Shown here: one piece after another, positions 1-6,294 of the stretch
How positions within the stretch are numbered: position 1 is the stretch's first letter
Layout of the letters: each line of letters starts with the position of its first letter
DNA from: Nocardioides sp.
GTDB lineage: Bacteria > Actinomycetota > Actinomycetes > Propionibacteriales > Nocardioidaceae
Length of the DNA stretch: 9,155 nt
Reading direction: 5' to 3'
Assembly (NCBI RefSeq): GCF_030150155.1
Contig: NZ_JASLGR010000062.1
Location: 1 to 9,155 of the forward strand
Notes under the pieces: model-generated
Database searches by the model: none
Told to the model about the DNA's origin: nothing
Seen by the model: only the letters and a program-made list of their open reading frames with translations
Position numbers and translations under genes: made by a program

Positions 1-2
1 AC

Positions 3-323
3 GCCGCGCTGCGCCGCGCGGTCCGCAAGGGCGACGGCTGGATGCACGCCGGCGGCGACGCCGACGAGTTGGACGTGATGCTCGGCAAGCTCCAGGCGAT
101 CCGCGAGGCCGAGGGCGACACCCGGGAGAACTTCGAGGTCCACGTGATCTCGATGGACGCCTACTCGGTCGACGGCGTCAAGCGCCTAGAGGACAAGGGC
201 GTCACCGACTGCATCGTCGGCTTCCGGGTGCCCTACGTGGTCGGACCCGACACCGAGCCGCTGGAGACCAAGATCAAGCATCTCAACGGGTACGCCGAGC
301 ACGTGATCTCCCAGGTCCGGTGA
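3..323 (+). CDS. LLM-class F420-dependent oxidoreductase, C-terminal fragment
   Basis: Only the last 106 codons are in the window; the reading frame is open to the left edge and stops with TGA at 321-323. The visible part has the look of the C-terminal end of a luciferase-like (LLM) flavin/F420 oxidoreductase: a helix with WMHAGG, a segment proposing a mean-angle/loop region with LGKLQAIREAEG, then a barrel-closing strand and a final helix that ends LNGYAEHVISQVR. Family members transfer hydride between F420H2 (or FMNH2) and an organic substrate in the cytoplasm. The gene lies 7 bases ahead of the DUF1214 gene, so it is probably an earlier member of the same operon. A related F420-dependent oxidoreductase (Rv3520c) sits in the mycobacterial cholesterol region, which fits this neighbourhood. 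The family call is moderately sure. The cofactor and substrate cannot be read from this fragment. Confidence 0.7.
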   Translation, partial: AALRRAVRKGDGWMHAGGDADELDVMLGKLQAIREAEGDTRENFEVHVISMDAYSVDGVKRLEDKGVTDCIVGFRVPYVVGPDTEPLETKIKHLNGYAEHVISQVR

Positions 324-330
324 GGTCACG

Positions 331-1476
331 ATGATCACCCAGCCGTTCCTCGACGCGATCGCCGAGGCGGAGAAGCTGATCGAGTCGGCGCCGAACATCG
401 CCACCGAGCAGGACCTGCTGGAGGGCTACGACTACCTCGCCGGACGGATCCGGGCGGCCCTGCAGCTCAGCTTCGACTACGACCTCGACCGGCCGGTCCT
501 GATCAACTCCACCCACCAGTTCTCCCGCCAGGGCCTGGACAACCCCGACGCGATCTACTTCCACGCCTGGATCACCGACGGGGCGACGTACCGCGTCCGC
601 GGGCGCCGGGGGAGCAGCGCCGACCTCTCCTTCCAGGTGATGGGCGGCGGCTACGAGGCCTCCGGTGCGCCCCCGTCGCTGGCGGCGTTCGACGACCGGG
701 AGATCGAGGTCGCCCCCGACGGCACCTTCGACCTGACGCTCGGGCCCTACGACGCCGGGGCGAAGACCCTGATCATCAGGGAGGTCTTCTCCGACTGGGA
801 CACCGAGGAGCGCGGCACGCTCTGGATCGAACGGGTCGACCGGATCGGTCGGGCCGCCGAGCCGCTGCGACGCAGCCGCCTGGAGCGCAAGTACGAGGTC
901 GCCGCCCGGATCCTGACCGGCTCGATCCAGACCTGGTTCGCCTTCCCGCACTTCTTCCAGTACCAGGAGCCGGTCAACACCCTGACCGTGCCGGCCTCGA
1001 CGCCGGGCGGGCTGGCCAGCCAGTTCAGCTCGATCGGCCACTACCGCCTCGCTGACGACGAGGCACTGCTGATCGAGGTGCCGCGCTGCGCCGACGCCGC
1101 CTACCAGGCGATCCAGATCGGGTCGGACTGGTACGCCTCGACCGACTACGAGACGCACCAGACCAGCCTCACCGCCGATCAGGCCGTCACCGACCCCGAC
1201 GGCGTGCTGCGCTTCGTCGTCTCCGAGCGGCCGCCGCTGTCGGGGGCGCCGATCGCGAACTGGCTGGAGGCGACCGGGCACCAGAGCGGCCCCATCATGC
1301 TGCGCTGGCAGCGCCTCACCCGGGAGCTGACCGCCGCCGACGGCCCTCGGGTCAGCGTCGTGCCCGTCGCCGACCTCGCGGGGCGTCTGCCTGCCGCCGT
1401 ACCTCTCACCGCCGCGCAGTACGCCGAGCGGATCACCGCCCGCCAACGGGCCGTCGCACGAAGGATGCTCAGTTGA
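331..1476 (+). CDS. DUF1214-family protein, Rv3531c-like, unknown function
   Basis: This 381-residue protein has no signal peptide or membrane segment, so it is probably cytoplasmic. The C-terminal part (about residues 236-330) has the conserved DUF1214 pattern: GHYRLADDEALLIEVP, then a block with QIGSDWYASTDYETHQTSL, then the end block GPIMLRWQRL. The N-terminal half is acidic and aromatic-rich and has no motif I can name. The ATG at 331 is preceded by GAGG at 322-325, which overlaps the upstream stop codon. The gene is 7 bases after the LLM gene and overlaps the SDR start by 4 bases. The size and order match Rv3531c of the M. tuberculosis cholesterol cluster, from memory. DUF1214 has no established reaction that I know of. 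The context suggests it handles a steroid or CoA-linked intermediate together with the SDR and the sulfotransferase-like protein. The family call is fairly sure, the function open. Confidence 0.8.
   Translation: MITQPFLDAIAEAEKLIESAPNIATEQDLLEGYDYLAGRIRAALQLSFDYDLDRPVLINSTHQFSRQGLDNPDAIYFHAWITDGATYRVRGRRGSSADLSFQVMGGGYEASGAPPSLAAFDDREIEVAPDGTFDLTLGPYDAGAKTLIIREVFSDWDTEERGTLWIERVDRIGRAAEPLRRSRLERKYEVAARILTGSIQTWFAFPHFFQYQEPVNTLTVPASTPGGLASQFSSIGHYRLADDEALLIEVPRCADAAYQAIQIGSDWYASTDYETHQTSLTADQAVTDPDGVLRFVVSERPPLSGAPIANWLEATGHQSGPIMLRWQRLTRELTAADGPRVSVVPVADLAGRLPAAVPLTAAQYAERITARQRAVARRMLS
1461..1465 (+). promoter_or_regulatory. Ribosome binding site AAGGA deciding the TTG start of the SDR gene
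   Basis: AAGGA lies inside the last codons of the DUF1214 gene, 7 bases before TTG at 1473. There is no ATG or GTG in the SDR frame near the expected N terminus, and the glycine-rich motif begins only 13 residues after this TTG. The overlap with the upstream stop (TTGA) supports translational coupling. Confidence 0.65.
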
Positions 1477-2270
1477 TTCAGTTGCTGCAGGACAAGGTCA
1501 TCGTGCTCTCCGGCGTCGGGCCGGGGCTGGGGCGCTCGCTGGGGGAGCAGGCGGCACTGATGGGGGCCGACCTGGTCCTGGTCAGCCGCACCCCCAAGCG
1601 CCTGGAGGCGATGGCCGAGGTGGTCCGCTCCCACGGCCGACGCGCCCTGATGGTGCCCACCGACATCGGTGACGAGGACGCCCGTCGGCGACTGGTCGAG
1701 GCGACCCTGGCCGAGTTCGGCCGGGTGGACTGCCTGATCAACAACGCCTTCGGCATCCCACCGATGGACCCGCTCACCACCCTGAGCCTGGACAGCCTGC
1801 GCGCCGCCCAGGAGACCAACGTCTTCGCGCCCCTGCGGCTCTCGGCCCTCTTCGCTGACGCACTGGCGGCCGACGGCGCGAAGCCGGGCGGGTCGATCCT
1901 GATGATCAACTCCGCGGTGCTCTACCAGAGCCAGCCCGAGTTCGCCGGCTACAAGCTCTCCAAGGGTGCCCTGGCGCACCTGGCCAGCAGCCTGGCGACC
2001 GAGCTCGGCCCGCGCGGCATCCGGGTGAACTCGATCGCGCCGTCCTACATCTACGAGGACGTCAACAAGGCCTACTTCGAGTGGCTCGCCTCGGAGTCGG
2101 GCCGCACCGCCGCGGAGGTCTATGCCGAGAAGGCTGCCCCGACCGACCTCAAGCGGCTCGCGACCGCCGACGAGGTCGCGCAGGCGGCACTGCTGCTGGC
2201 CAGCGACCTGGCCGGTGCTGTCACCGGCCAGGTGCTCAACGTCGACTGCGGCGAGTTCCATGACCACTGA
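1473..2270 (+). CDS. Short-chain dehydrogenase/reductase (SDR), Rv3530c-like
   Basis: This 265-residue classical SDR should catalyse NAD(P)-dependent interconversion of an alcohol and a ketone in the cytoplasm. The Rossmann motif SGVGPGLG spans residues 13-20, with Ser in place of the usual Thr. NNAF is at 90-93. The catalytic tetrad is N116, S147, Y160 and K164 (YKLSK). The C-terminal LASDLAGAVTGQVLNVDCGE is the usual SDR closing strand. The start is TTG, overlapping the preceding stop as TTGA, with AAGGA 7 bases upstream. The stop overlaps the next gene by 11 bases. It is close in length to Rv3530c and has the same neighbours, so an oxidation or reduction step on a steroid-derived hydroxyl or keto group is a reasonable inference. 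The substrate is not visible, and general annotation as 3-oxoacyl-ACP reductase would be over-reading the fold. Confidence 0.9.
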   Translation: MIQLLQDKVIVLSGVGPGLGRSLGEQAALMGADLVLVSRTPKRLEAMAEVVRSHGRRALMVPTDIGDEDARRRLVEATLAEFGRVDCLINNAFGIPPMDPLTTLSLDSLRAAQETNVFAPLRLSALFADALAADGAKPGGSILMINSAVLYQSQPEFAGYKLSKGALAHLASSLATELGPRGIRVNSIAPSYIYEDVNKAYFEWLASESGRTAAEVYAEKAAPTDLKRLATADEVAQAALLLASDLAGAVTGQVLNVDCGEFHDH

Positions 2271-3432
2271 CCAGGCCGGCGCGGGCCCCCGTCAGCGCGC
2301 CGAGATCGGCTCCTTCACCGAGATCGTCGAGGCGGCGATGCGCACCACCGGGCTGCGCGACCTCGGCATCGTTCCCGGCTCCGGCTTCGAGGAGGGCTTC
2401 GGTCTGCTGGTCGAGGATCTCGCCTCACCCGAGGCCGGTCTGACCCCGGTGGGCAACTACTTCCACCGCGCCCAGGTCAAGAGTGCACTGGTCGGACGGC
2501 TGATCACGCAGGCGCGGTTCGCGGAGTTCCCCGAGCACGCCGACGTGGCGATCGAGCGGCCGATCTTCGTTACCGGCCTGCCGCGCACCGGCACCACCGC
2601 CCTGCATCGGCTGCTGTGCGCCGATGCCGACCACCAGGGACTCGAGGCCTGGCTGACGGAGTTCCCGCAGCCGCGTCCGCCCCGGGCGACGTGGGAGTCC
2701 GACCCGATCTTCAACGCGCTCCAGGCGGCGTACCGCTCCCACCACATCGACAACCCCGAGTTCATGGGGATCCACTACATGGACGCGACCAGCGTCGAGG
2801 AGTGCTGGCGGGTGCTGCGCCAGAGCGGGAAGTCGATCGGGTTCGAGTCGCTGGCCCACATCCCGCGCTACTCGGCGTGGCTCGCGGGTCAGGACTGGAC
2901 CGACGCCTACGCCCGGCACCGGCAGAACCTCCAGCTGGTCGGCCTGCACGACGCCGAGAAACGCTGGGTGCTGAAGAACCCGTCGCACCTGGTCGCCCTC
3001 GACGCGCTGATGGCGGTCTACCCCGACGCGCTGGTGGTGGTGTGCCACCGCGCCCCGGTGACCAGCATCGCCTCGGCGTGCTCGCTGTCGGCCGAGGCGA
3101 CCGCAGGCACCTCGACCACCTTCGTCGGCGAGACCATCGGGCGCACCCAGCTGGAGATGCTGAGCCGTTCCCAGCGCCGCTTCGACGCACTGCGCCCGCG
3201 CTACCGTGCCGAGCAGTTCCACGACGTCGACTACCGCGCCTTCGTCGCCGACCCGATCGGGACCGTGGCCGGGATCTACGAGGCGTTCGGGCTGACCTGG
3301 AGTGACGCCGCTCAGGCCGAGGTACGCCGTCTCGATGCCGACTCACGCACCGGCAAGGCGCGCCCGTCGCACCGCTACACGCTCGCCGACTACGGCCTCA
3401 CCGAGGAGCAGGTGGCTCAGGCCTTCGCCTGA
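2260..3432 (+). CDS. Sulfotransferase-fold protein, Rv3529c-like
   Basis: This protein has 390 residues if started at ATG 2260, which overlaps the SDR stop (ATGACCACTGA). An in-frame earlier ATG at 2122 lies inside the SDR gene and would add a low-complexity leader, so I reject it. The phosphosulfate-binding P-loop TGLPRTGTT is at residues 105-113. A second element matching the 3'-phosphate site is at about 260-275 (VVVCHRAPVTSIASACS), with R264 and S272. These are the hallmarks of the Sulfotransfer_3 group, which transfers sulfate from PAPS to a hydroxyl. The N-terminal 100 residues are helical and may form a substrate cap. There is no membrane segment. By position it is the last gene of the operon and ends 16 bases inside the convergent fprB. 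Whether it sulfates a steroid or uses the fold for another reaction is open; many actinobacterial members of this group are uncharacterised. Confidence 0.85.
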   Translation: MTTDQAGAGPRQRAEIGSFTEIVEAAMRTTGLRDLGIVPGSGFEEGFGLLVEDLASPEAGLTPVGNYFHRAQVKSALVGRLITQARFAEFPEHADVAIERPIFVTGLPRTGTTALHRLLCADADHQGLEAWLTEFPQPRPPRATWESDPIFNALQAAYRSHHIDNPEFMGIHYMDATSVEECWRVLRQSGKSIGFESLAHIPRYSAWLAGQDWTDAYARHRQNLQLVGLHDAEKRWVLKNPSHLVALDALMAVYPDALVVVCHRAPVTSIASACSLSAEATAGTSTTFVGETIGRTQLEMLSRSQRRFDALRPRYRAEQFHDVDYRAFVADPIGTVAGIYEAFGLTWSDAAQAEVRRLDADSRTGKARPSHRYTLADYGLTEEQVAQAFA

Positions 3433-5072
3433 CCCAGGGCGATCGAGCGCTGCTCGGCGGGGTCGGTGATCTTCACCCGGGGGCGGCCCTGGGCCGCGCC
3501 GGCAGCGATCTCGGCGGCGTCGATCGCCTTCCAGCCGCGCTGGTCGACGGCATCGATCCCGCGGCTGCTCAGCAGGTCGGCGAACTCCCCAGCATGGGCG
3601 GGTGAGGCCAGCCGCCCGGCGACGAAGTCGTCGAGCACCGCCCGGGCGGTCTCGGCCGCACACGAACGGTTGGTGCCGATCACGCCGCTGGGGCCGCGCT
3701 TGGCCCAGCCGCAGACATAGGTGGCGGTGACGATGTTGCCGTCGCTCGGGTCGAGCACCCGACCGCCCTCGTGAGCGAAGCGACCGGTCGCCTCGTCGAA
3801 CGGAACCCCGTCGACGGCACTGGAGCGGTAGCCGGTCGCCCGGATCACCAGGCCGGCGTCGATCACCTCGGGAGCGCCGCCGGCGGTGGGCACGACCCGC
3901 AGCCCGGTCACGGCGGTCTCGCCGACGATGCCGTCGGGGGTGAGGCCGAAGCGGAGCACGAGCCGCTTGGCCGCGGTCGGCTCGGTGCGGGCCGCCTCCA
4001 GCAGCAGGGTCGCCTTCTCCCGCAGGGCGAAGGTCGCCGGGCTCCGGTCGGCGGGGTCGAGGAGCTCCTCCAGGGCGGCGACCTCGTCGGCGCTGACCAC
4101 GACGTCGAAGTCGGGGTGGTCGATCAGGGCCCGCAGCTCGGGGCTGGTGAAGGCGGCCTCGGCCGCACCGCGCCGGGCCAGCACCACCACCTCGGTGATC
4201 GTGCTGGCCGCCAGGGCCTCCAAGGCGGGGGCCGTGACGTCGGAGTCGGTCAGGTGCGGGCGGTCCGAGAGCAGCATCCGGGCGACGTCGAGGGCGACGT
4301 TGCCGTTGCCGATCACGACGGCGCGCTCGGTGTCGAGCCGCGGGTCCAGGTCGCGGCGGTCGGGGTGACCGGCGTACCAGCCGACCAGCTCGGCGGCGGT
4401 CACCGAGCCGGGCAGGGTCTCCCCGGACAGGCCCAGCGAGCGGCCGTGGGAGGCACCGGTGGCGTAGACGACCGCATGGAAGTGGTCGCGCAGGTCGGCG
4501 TGGCTGACCCCGTCGGCACCGATCGGCACGCCGAACGCGGTCCGGGTGCGGCGGTGCTGGGCGATCTTGTCGAAGGAGGCCAGCACACCCTTGGTGTCGA
4601 GGTGGTCGGGCGCGACCCCGAAGCGGACCAGGCCGCCGGGGGTGAGCAGCCGGTCGATCACCGTCACCTCGACGTCGGCACGCCGGGTGCTGGACAGCTC
4701 GTCGGCGACGTACCAGCCGGCCGGGCCGGAGCCGACGACCGCGACCCGCAGCGGCTCGGTCTGGTCGGTCGCCTTCGGGCCGGCGCCGCTGGGGAACCCG
4801 GGCATCGGCGGGTCGCCGGTGAAGTCGTAGTAGTCGGCGTTGACCGCGAGGTAGGACGCCAGATGCGCCGGCACCTCGAGGCCGGCGTAGATCGCCGAAG
4901 CCGGGCACGCGTCGACGCAGGTGCCGCAGTCGATGCAGTCGTCGGGGTTGATGTAGAGCATCTCGGTGGAGCCGAACCCCGGCTCGTCCGGTGTCGGGTG
5001 GATACAGTCCACCGGGCAGACCTCGACACAGGAGGCGTCGTTGCAGCAGGAGCGCGTGATGACGTACGTCAT
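3417..5072 (-). CDS. fprB: Ferredoxin fused to NADPH-ferredoxin reductase, FprB type
   Basis: This 551-residue fusion protein should pass electrons from NADPH through FAD to an iron-sulfur domain that feeds oxygenases or P450s. Residues 1-60 are a bacterial ferredoxin with cysteines at 9, 10, 15, 19, 23, 46, 49, 52 and 56. The second set is CxxCxxCxxxCP; the first set is irregular, which fits a 7Fe-type arrangement or a variant 8Fe one. A linker of about 45 residues follows. The FAD-binding GSGPAG is at 114-119, an APDH segment at 154-157, and the NADP-binding GNGNVA at 255-260. The closing motif GWAKRGPSGVIGTN is near residue 450. The N terminus (MTYVITRSCCNDASC) closely follows mycobacterial FprB as I recall it, which fixes the ATG at 5072. 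It is divergent from the thioesterase gene across a KstR-like operator and convergent with the sulfotransferase-like gene. Confidence 0.93.
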   Translation of the reverse strand: MTYVITRSCCNDASCVEVCPVDCIHPTPDEPGFGSTEMLYINPDDCIDCGTCVDACPASAIYAGLEVPAHLASYLAVNADYYDFTGDPPMPGFPSGAGPKATDQTEPLRVAVVGSGPAGWYVADELSSTRRADVEVTVIDRLLTPGGLVRFGVAPDHLDTKGVLASFDKIAQHRRTRTAFGVPIGADGVSHADLRDHFHAVVYATGASHGRSLGLSGETLPGSVTAAELVGWYAGHPDRRDLDPRLDTERAVVIGNGNVALDVARMLLSDRPHLTDSDVTAPALEALAASTITEVVVLARRGAAEAAFTSPELRALIDHPDFDVVVSADEVAALEELLDPADRSPATFALREKATLLLEAARTEPTAAKRLVLRFGLTPDGIVGETAVTGLRVVPTAGGAPEVIDAGLVIRATGYRSSAVDGVPFDEATGRFAHEGGRVLDPSDGNIVTATYVCGWAKRGPSGVIGTNRSCAAETARAVLDDFVAGRLASPAHAGEFADLLSSRGIDAVDQRGWKAIDAAEIAAGAAQGRPRVKITDPAEQRSIALGQAKA

Positions 5073-5078
5073 GGCGAG

Positions 5079-5084
5079 AGCCTA
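5079..5084 (-). promoter_or_regulatory. -10 box TAGGCT of the fprB promoter, leaderless
   Basis: Read on the minus strand, TAGGCT fits the actinobacterial TAnnnT pattern. Its last base is 7 bases before the A of the fprB ATG, so transcription would begin on the start codon itself. The six bases between them (CTCGCC) contain no ribosome binding site, which supports a leaderless message. A -35 at 17-18 bp spacing (TAGAAC or TTAGAA on this strand) would lie within the operator-like palindrome. Confidence 0.55.
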
Positions 5085-5092
5085 GCCCAAAA

Positions 5093-5122
5093 CTGAAACA
5101 CGTTCTAACAATTGGTTAAGGT
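5093..5122 (+). promoter_or_regulatory. Promoter of the thioesterase gene
   Basis: CTGAAA at 5093-5098 and TAAGGT at 5117-5122 are separated by 18 bp. The -10 box ends 7 bases before the ATG at 5129, as in fprB and thrS. The same bases AAGG (5118-5121) could instead serve as a ribosome binding site with a 7-base spacer, so a leaderless start is less certain here. The -35 overlaps the KstR-like palindrome. Confidence 0.4.
5094..5107. promoter_or_regulatory. KstR-like operator
   Basis: The 14-base sequence TGAAACACGTTCTA matches every fixed position of the KstR consensus TnnAACnnGTTnnA. KstR is the TetR-family repressor of upper steroid catabolism in mycobacteria and rhodococci, released by a steroid-CoA ester. 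One half-site is the strong AGAAC form and the other is weaker. The site overlaps the -35 areas proposed for both flanking genes, so one dimer could silence both. No kstR gene is in the window. Other TetR repressors with similar palindromes are possible. Confidence 0.6.
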
Positions 5123-5128
5123 GGCAGC

Positions 5129-5962
5129 ATGAATCGCATCGCCTACTTCACGCGCACGGGCGAGACGGTCACCCCGCTCCCGATCGCGGCGAGCCTGTGG
5201 AGCGCCGACCAGATGCACGGCGTCGCGGTGAGCGGTCTGCTCGCCCTGGAGCTGGAGCGGACACTGGCTGGACTGGGGCGCTCGGAGATGGTCCCCGCCC
5301 GCTATCACGTCGATCTGTTCCGGGCCGCCCGGATGGTGCCGACGTCGGTGCGTGCCACGGTGCTGCGCGAGGGTCCGCGACTGGTCCTGATCGACGCCGA
5401 GGTGAGTCAGGACGGCGTCGTGGTGGCCCGGGCGAGCGCCACCTTCCTGGCCACCGGCGACCAGCCGACCGGGGTGGTCTGGAGCGCCGCTGAGCGCGCG
5501 GTGGCCCCGACCGAGGACGAGGTCCCGCCGCCGAACGGTCCGCGGCCGCCGTACTGGCAGAGTCTCAAGCCCTGGTCCCAGGAGTTCGTCGAGCACCAGA
5601 ACGCCGGGCGGCACGCCACCTGGCAGGTGCCGGTGCCGACGGTGGCGGGGGAGGAGATGACCTCCTTCGTCGCGGTGGCAGCGATCTCGGACACCGCCAG
5701 CATGATCACGAACTGGGGCGAGGCCGGGATGGAGTGGATCAACACCGACATCTCGCTGGCGATGAGCCGTCGCCCGATCGGCCTGGAGATCGGGATCCGG
5801 GCGCTGGACCAGCTCTCCTCGGCTGGGGTGGCGGTCGGCGTGGCCGAGCTCTTCGACCGTTCCGGCACGTTCGGGACGGCCACCGTGACGGCGCTGGCCA
5901 ACACGCGACGGACCGTGAACTTCGAGGAGCACGAGCATCTCAACGGCGGTGGCGGCGCCTGA
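5129..5962 (+). CDS. TesB-like double-hotdog acyl-CoA thioesterase family protein
   Basis: This 277-residue cytoplasmic protein has two hotdog halves: about residues 8-115 (FHVDLFRAARMVPT-like strands reading RYHVDLFRAARMVPT, then a RASATFL strand) and about 150-265 (FVAVAAISDTAS, NTDISLAMSRRP, then AELFDRSGTFGTATVTAL). The family hydrolyses acyl-CoA esters to free acid and CoA. By remembered alignment to E. coli TesB, D188 and T206 take the places of its catalytic Asp and Thr, while T254 sits where TesB has Gln. A central proline-rich linker (PPPNGPRPPYW) joins the halves. ATG 5129 is the first good start. The gene is divergent from fprB across a KstR-like site, which suggests a role in recycling CoA during steroid or side-chain breakdown. 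Loss of activity, or a binding role, cannot be excluded given the changed third residue. Confidence 0.75.
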   Translation: MNRIAYFTRTGETVTPLPIAASLWSADQMHGVAVSGLLALELERTLAGLGRSEMVPARYHVDLFRAARMVPTSVRATVLREGPRLVLIDAEVSQDGVVVARASATFLATGDQPTGVVWSAAERAVAPTEDEVPPPNGPRPPYWQSLKPWSQEFVEHQNAGRHATWQVPVPTVAGEEMTSFVAVAAISDTASMITNWGEAGMEWINTDISLAMSRRPIGLEIGIRALDQLSSAGVAVGVAELFDRSGTFGTATVTALANTRRTVNFEEHEHLNGGGGA

Positions 5963-6013
5963 TCGGACCCGCCCGGCGCGTCCCGGGGGCCGCACGTACC
6001 CACTCTGGGGGTG

Positions 6014-6037
6014 GTGCGCCTCCCCGGTCCGGCGCAC
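6014..6037 (+). terminator. Possible terminator hairpin after the thioesterase gene
   Basis: A perfect 7-bp stem (GTGCGCC/GGCGCAC) with a 10-base loop lies 51 bases after the thioesterase stop. There is no T tract, so this is only a weak candidate for intrinsic termination. Confidence 0.3.
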
Positions 6038-6052
6038 GCTGGAGGCATGGAA

Positions 6053-6100
6053 ATGCGAACAGCCCCCGACCTGTTTTCCCAGGTCAGGGGCTGTTTGCAT
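6053..6100. terminator. Long hairpin ending the tRNA-Val(CAC) transcript
   Basis: A 20-bp stem (ATGCGAACAGCCCCCGACCT pairing with the copy at 6081-6100) encloses an 8-base loop. Read in either direction it has one G-T wobble and one C-A mismatch. It begins 4 bases past the 3' end of the minus-strand tRNA-Val gene, and on the minus strand it is followed by a short T-containing run. It could also stop read-through from the thioesterase gene, acting in both directions. Confidence 0.7.
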
Positions 6101-6104
6101 GCGG

Positions 6105-6176
6105 TGGGTGATACTGGGTTCGAACCAGTGACCTCTTCGGTGTGAACGAAGCGCGCTACCACTGCGCCAATCACCC
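6105..6176 (-). tRNA. tRNA-Val (anticodon CAC)
   Basis: The 72-base cloverleaf has a GGGTGAT/ATCACCC acceptor stem, discriminator A, and a TTCGAAC T-loop. The anticodon stem CTTCG/CGAAG has the loop TTCACAC, giving CAC, which reads GUG valine codons. GUG is a major valine codon in GC-rich genomes. CCA is not encoded (the bases after the discriminator are CCG). The body is nearly the same as the two tRNA-Val(GAC) genes to the right. It is divergent from ssgB. Confidence 0.95.
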
Positions 6177-6191
6177 GCGGTTGCGTTGAGA

Positions 6192-6197
6192 ACAGTA
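6192..6197 (-). promoter_or_regulatory. Possible -10 box for tRNA-Val(CAC)
   Basis: TACTGT on the minus strand fits TAnnnT and lies 15 bases before the mature 5' end. The matching -35 area (TTTCTT) is weak, so this is only a candidate. The remainder of 6177-6283 is AT-richer than its surroundings and should also hold the promoter of ssgB, for which I see no clear hexamer pair. Confidence 0.3.
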
Positions 6198-6283
6198 GCG
6201 CACTGGAAATCCAGAAGAAAATTCGGGACCTACGTCACGGATCCAAAGTTCGTTCGTCTCGTTAACAGGGAAACGCCTGAACT

Positions 6284-6290
6284 AGGGGGA
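6284..6290 (+). promoter_or_regulatory. Ribosome binding site of ssgB
   Basis: AGGGGGA is a strong Shine-Dalgarno sequence ending 4 bases before the ATG at 6295. It fixes this start. It contrasts with the fprB and thrS starts, which lack such a site. Confidence 0.75.
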
Positions 6291-6294
6291 CAAC

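Noticed and set aside
283..1446. 387-codon minus-strand frame opposite the DUF1214 gene
   Set aside because: No domain; composition is that of an antisense shadow.
2122..2259. N-terminal extension of the sulfotransferase-like protein from ATG 2122
   Set aside because: The added residues are Arg/Pro/Ser/Trp-rich and lie wholly inside the SDR gene; ATG 2260 gives the operon overlap typical of coupled genes.
3444..3456. Small hairpin CGAGC-GCT-GCTCG near the convergent gene ends
   Set aside because: Only 5 bp, inside the fprB coding sequence, with no T tract.
3343..4908. 521-codon open frame on the minus strand in another frame of fprB
   Set aside because: It is a GC-driven shadow: extremely Arg/Gly/Pro-rich, no motif, while the overlapping frame has clear ferredoxin and Rossmann motifs.
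3771..5096. 441-codon plus-strand frame opposite fprB
   Set aside because: Gly/Val/Gln-rich mirror of fprB codons, no recognisable domain and no ribosome binding site.
5407..6174. 255-codon minus-strand frame beginning in tRNA-Val(CAC)
   Set aside because: Its N terminus (EEVTGSNPVS) is translation of the tRNA, and the rest is antisense to the thioesterase gene.
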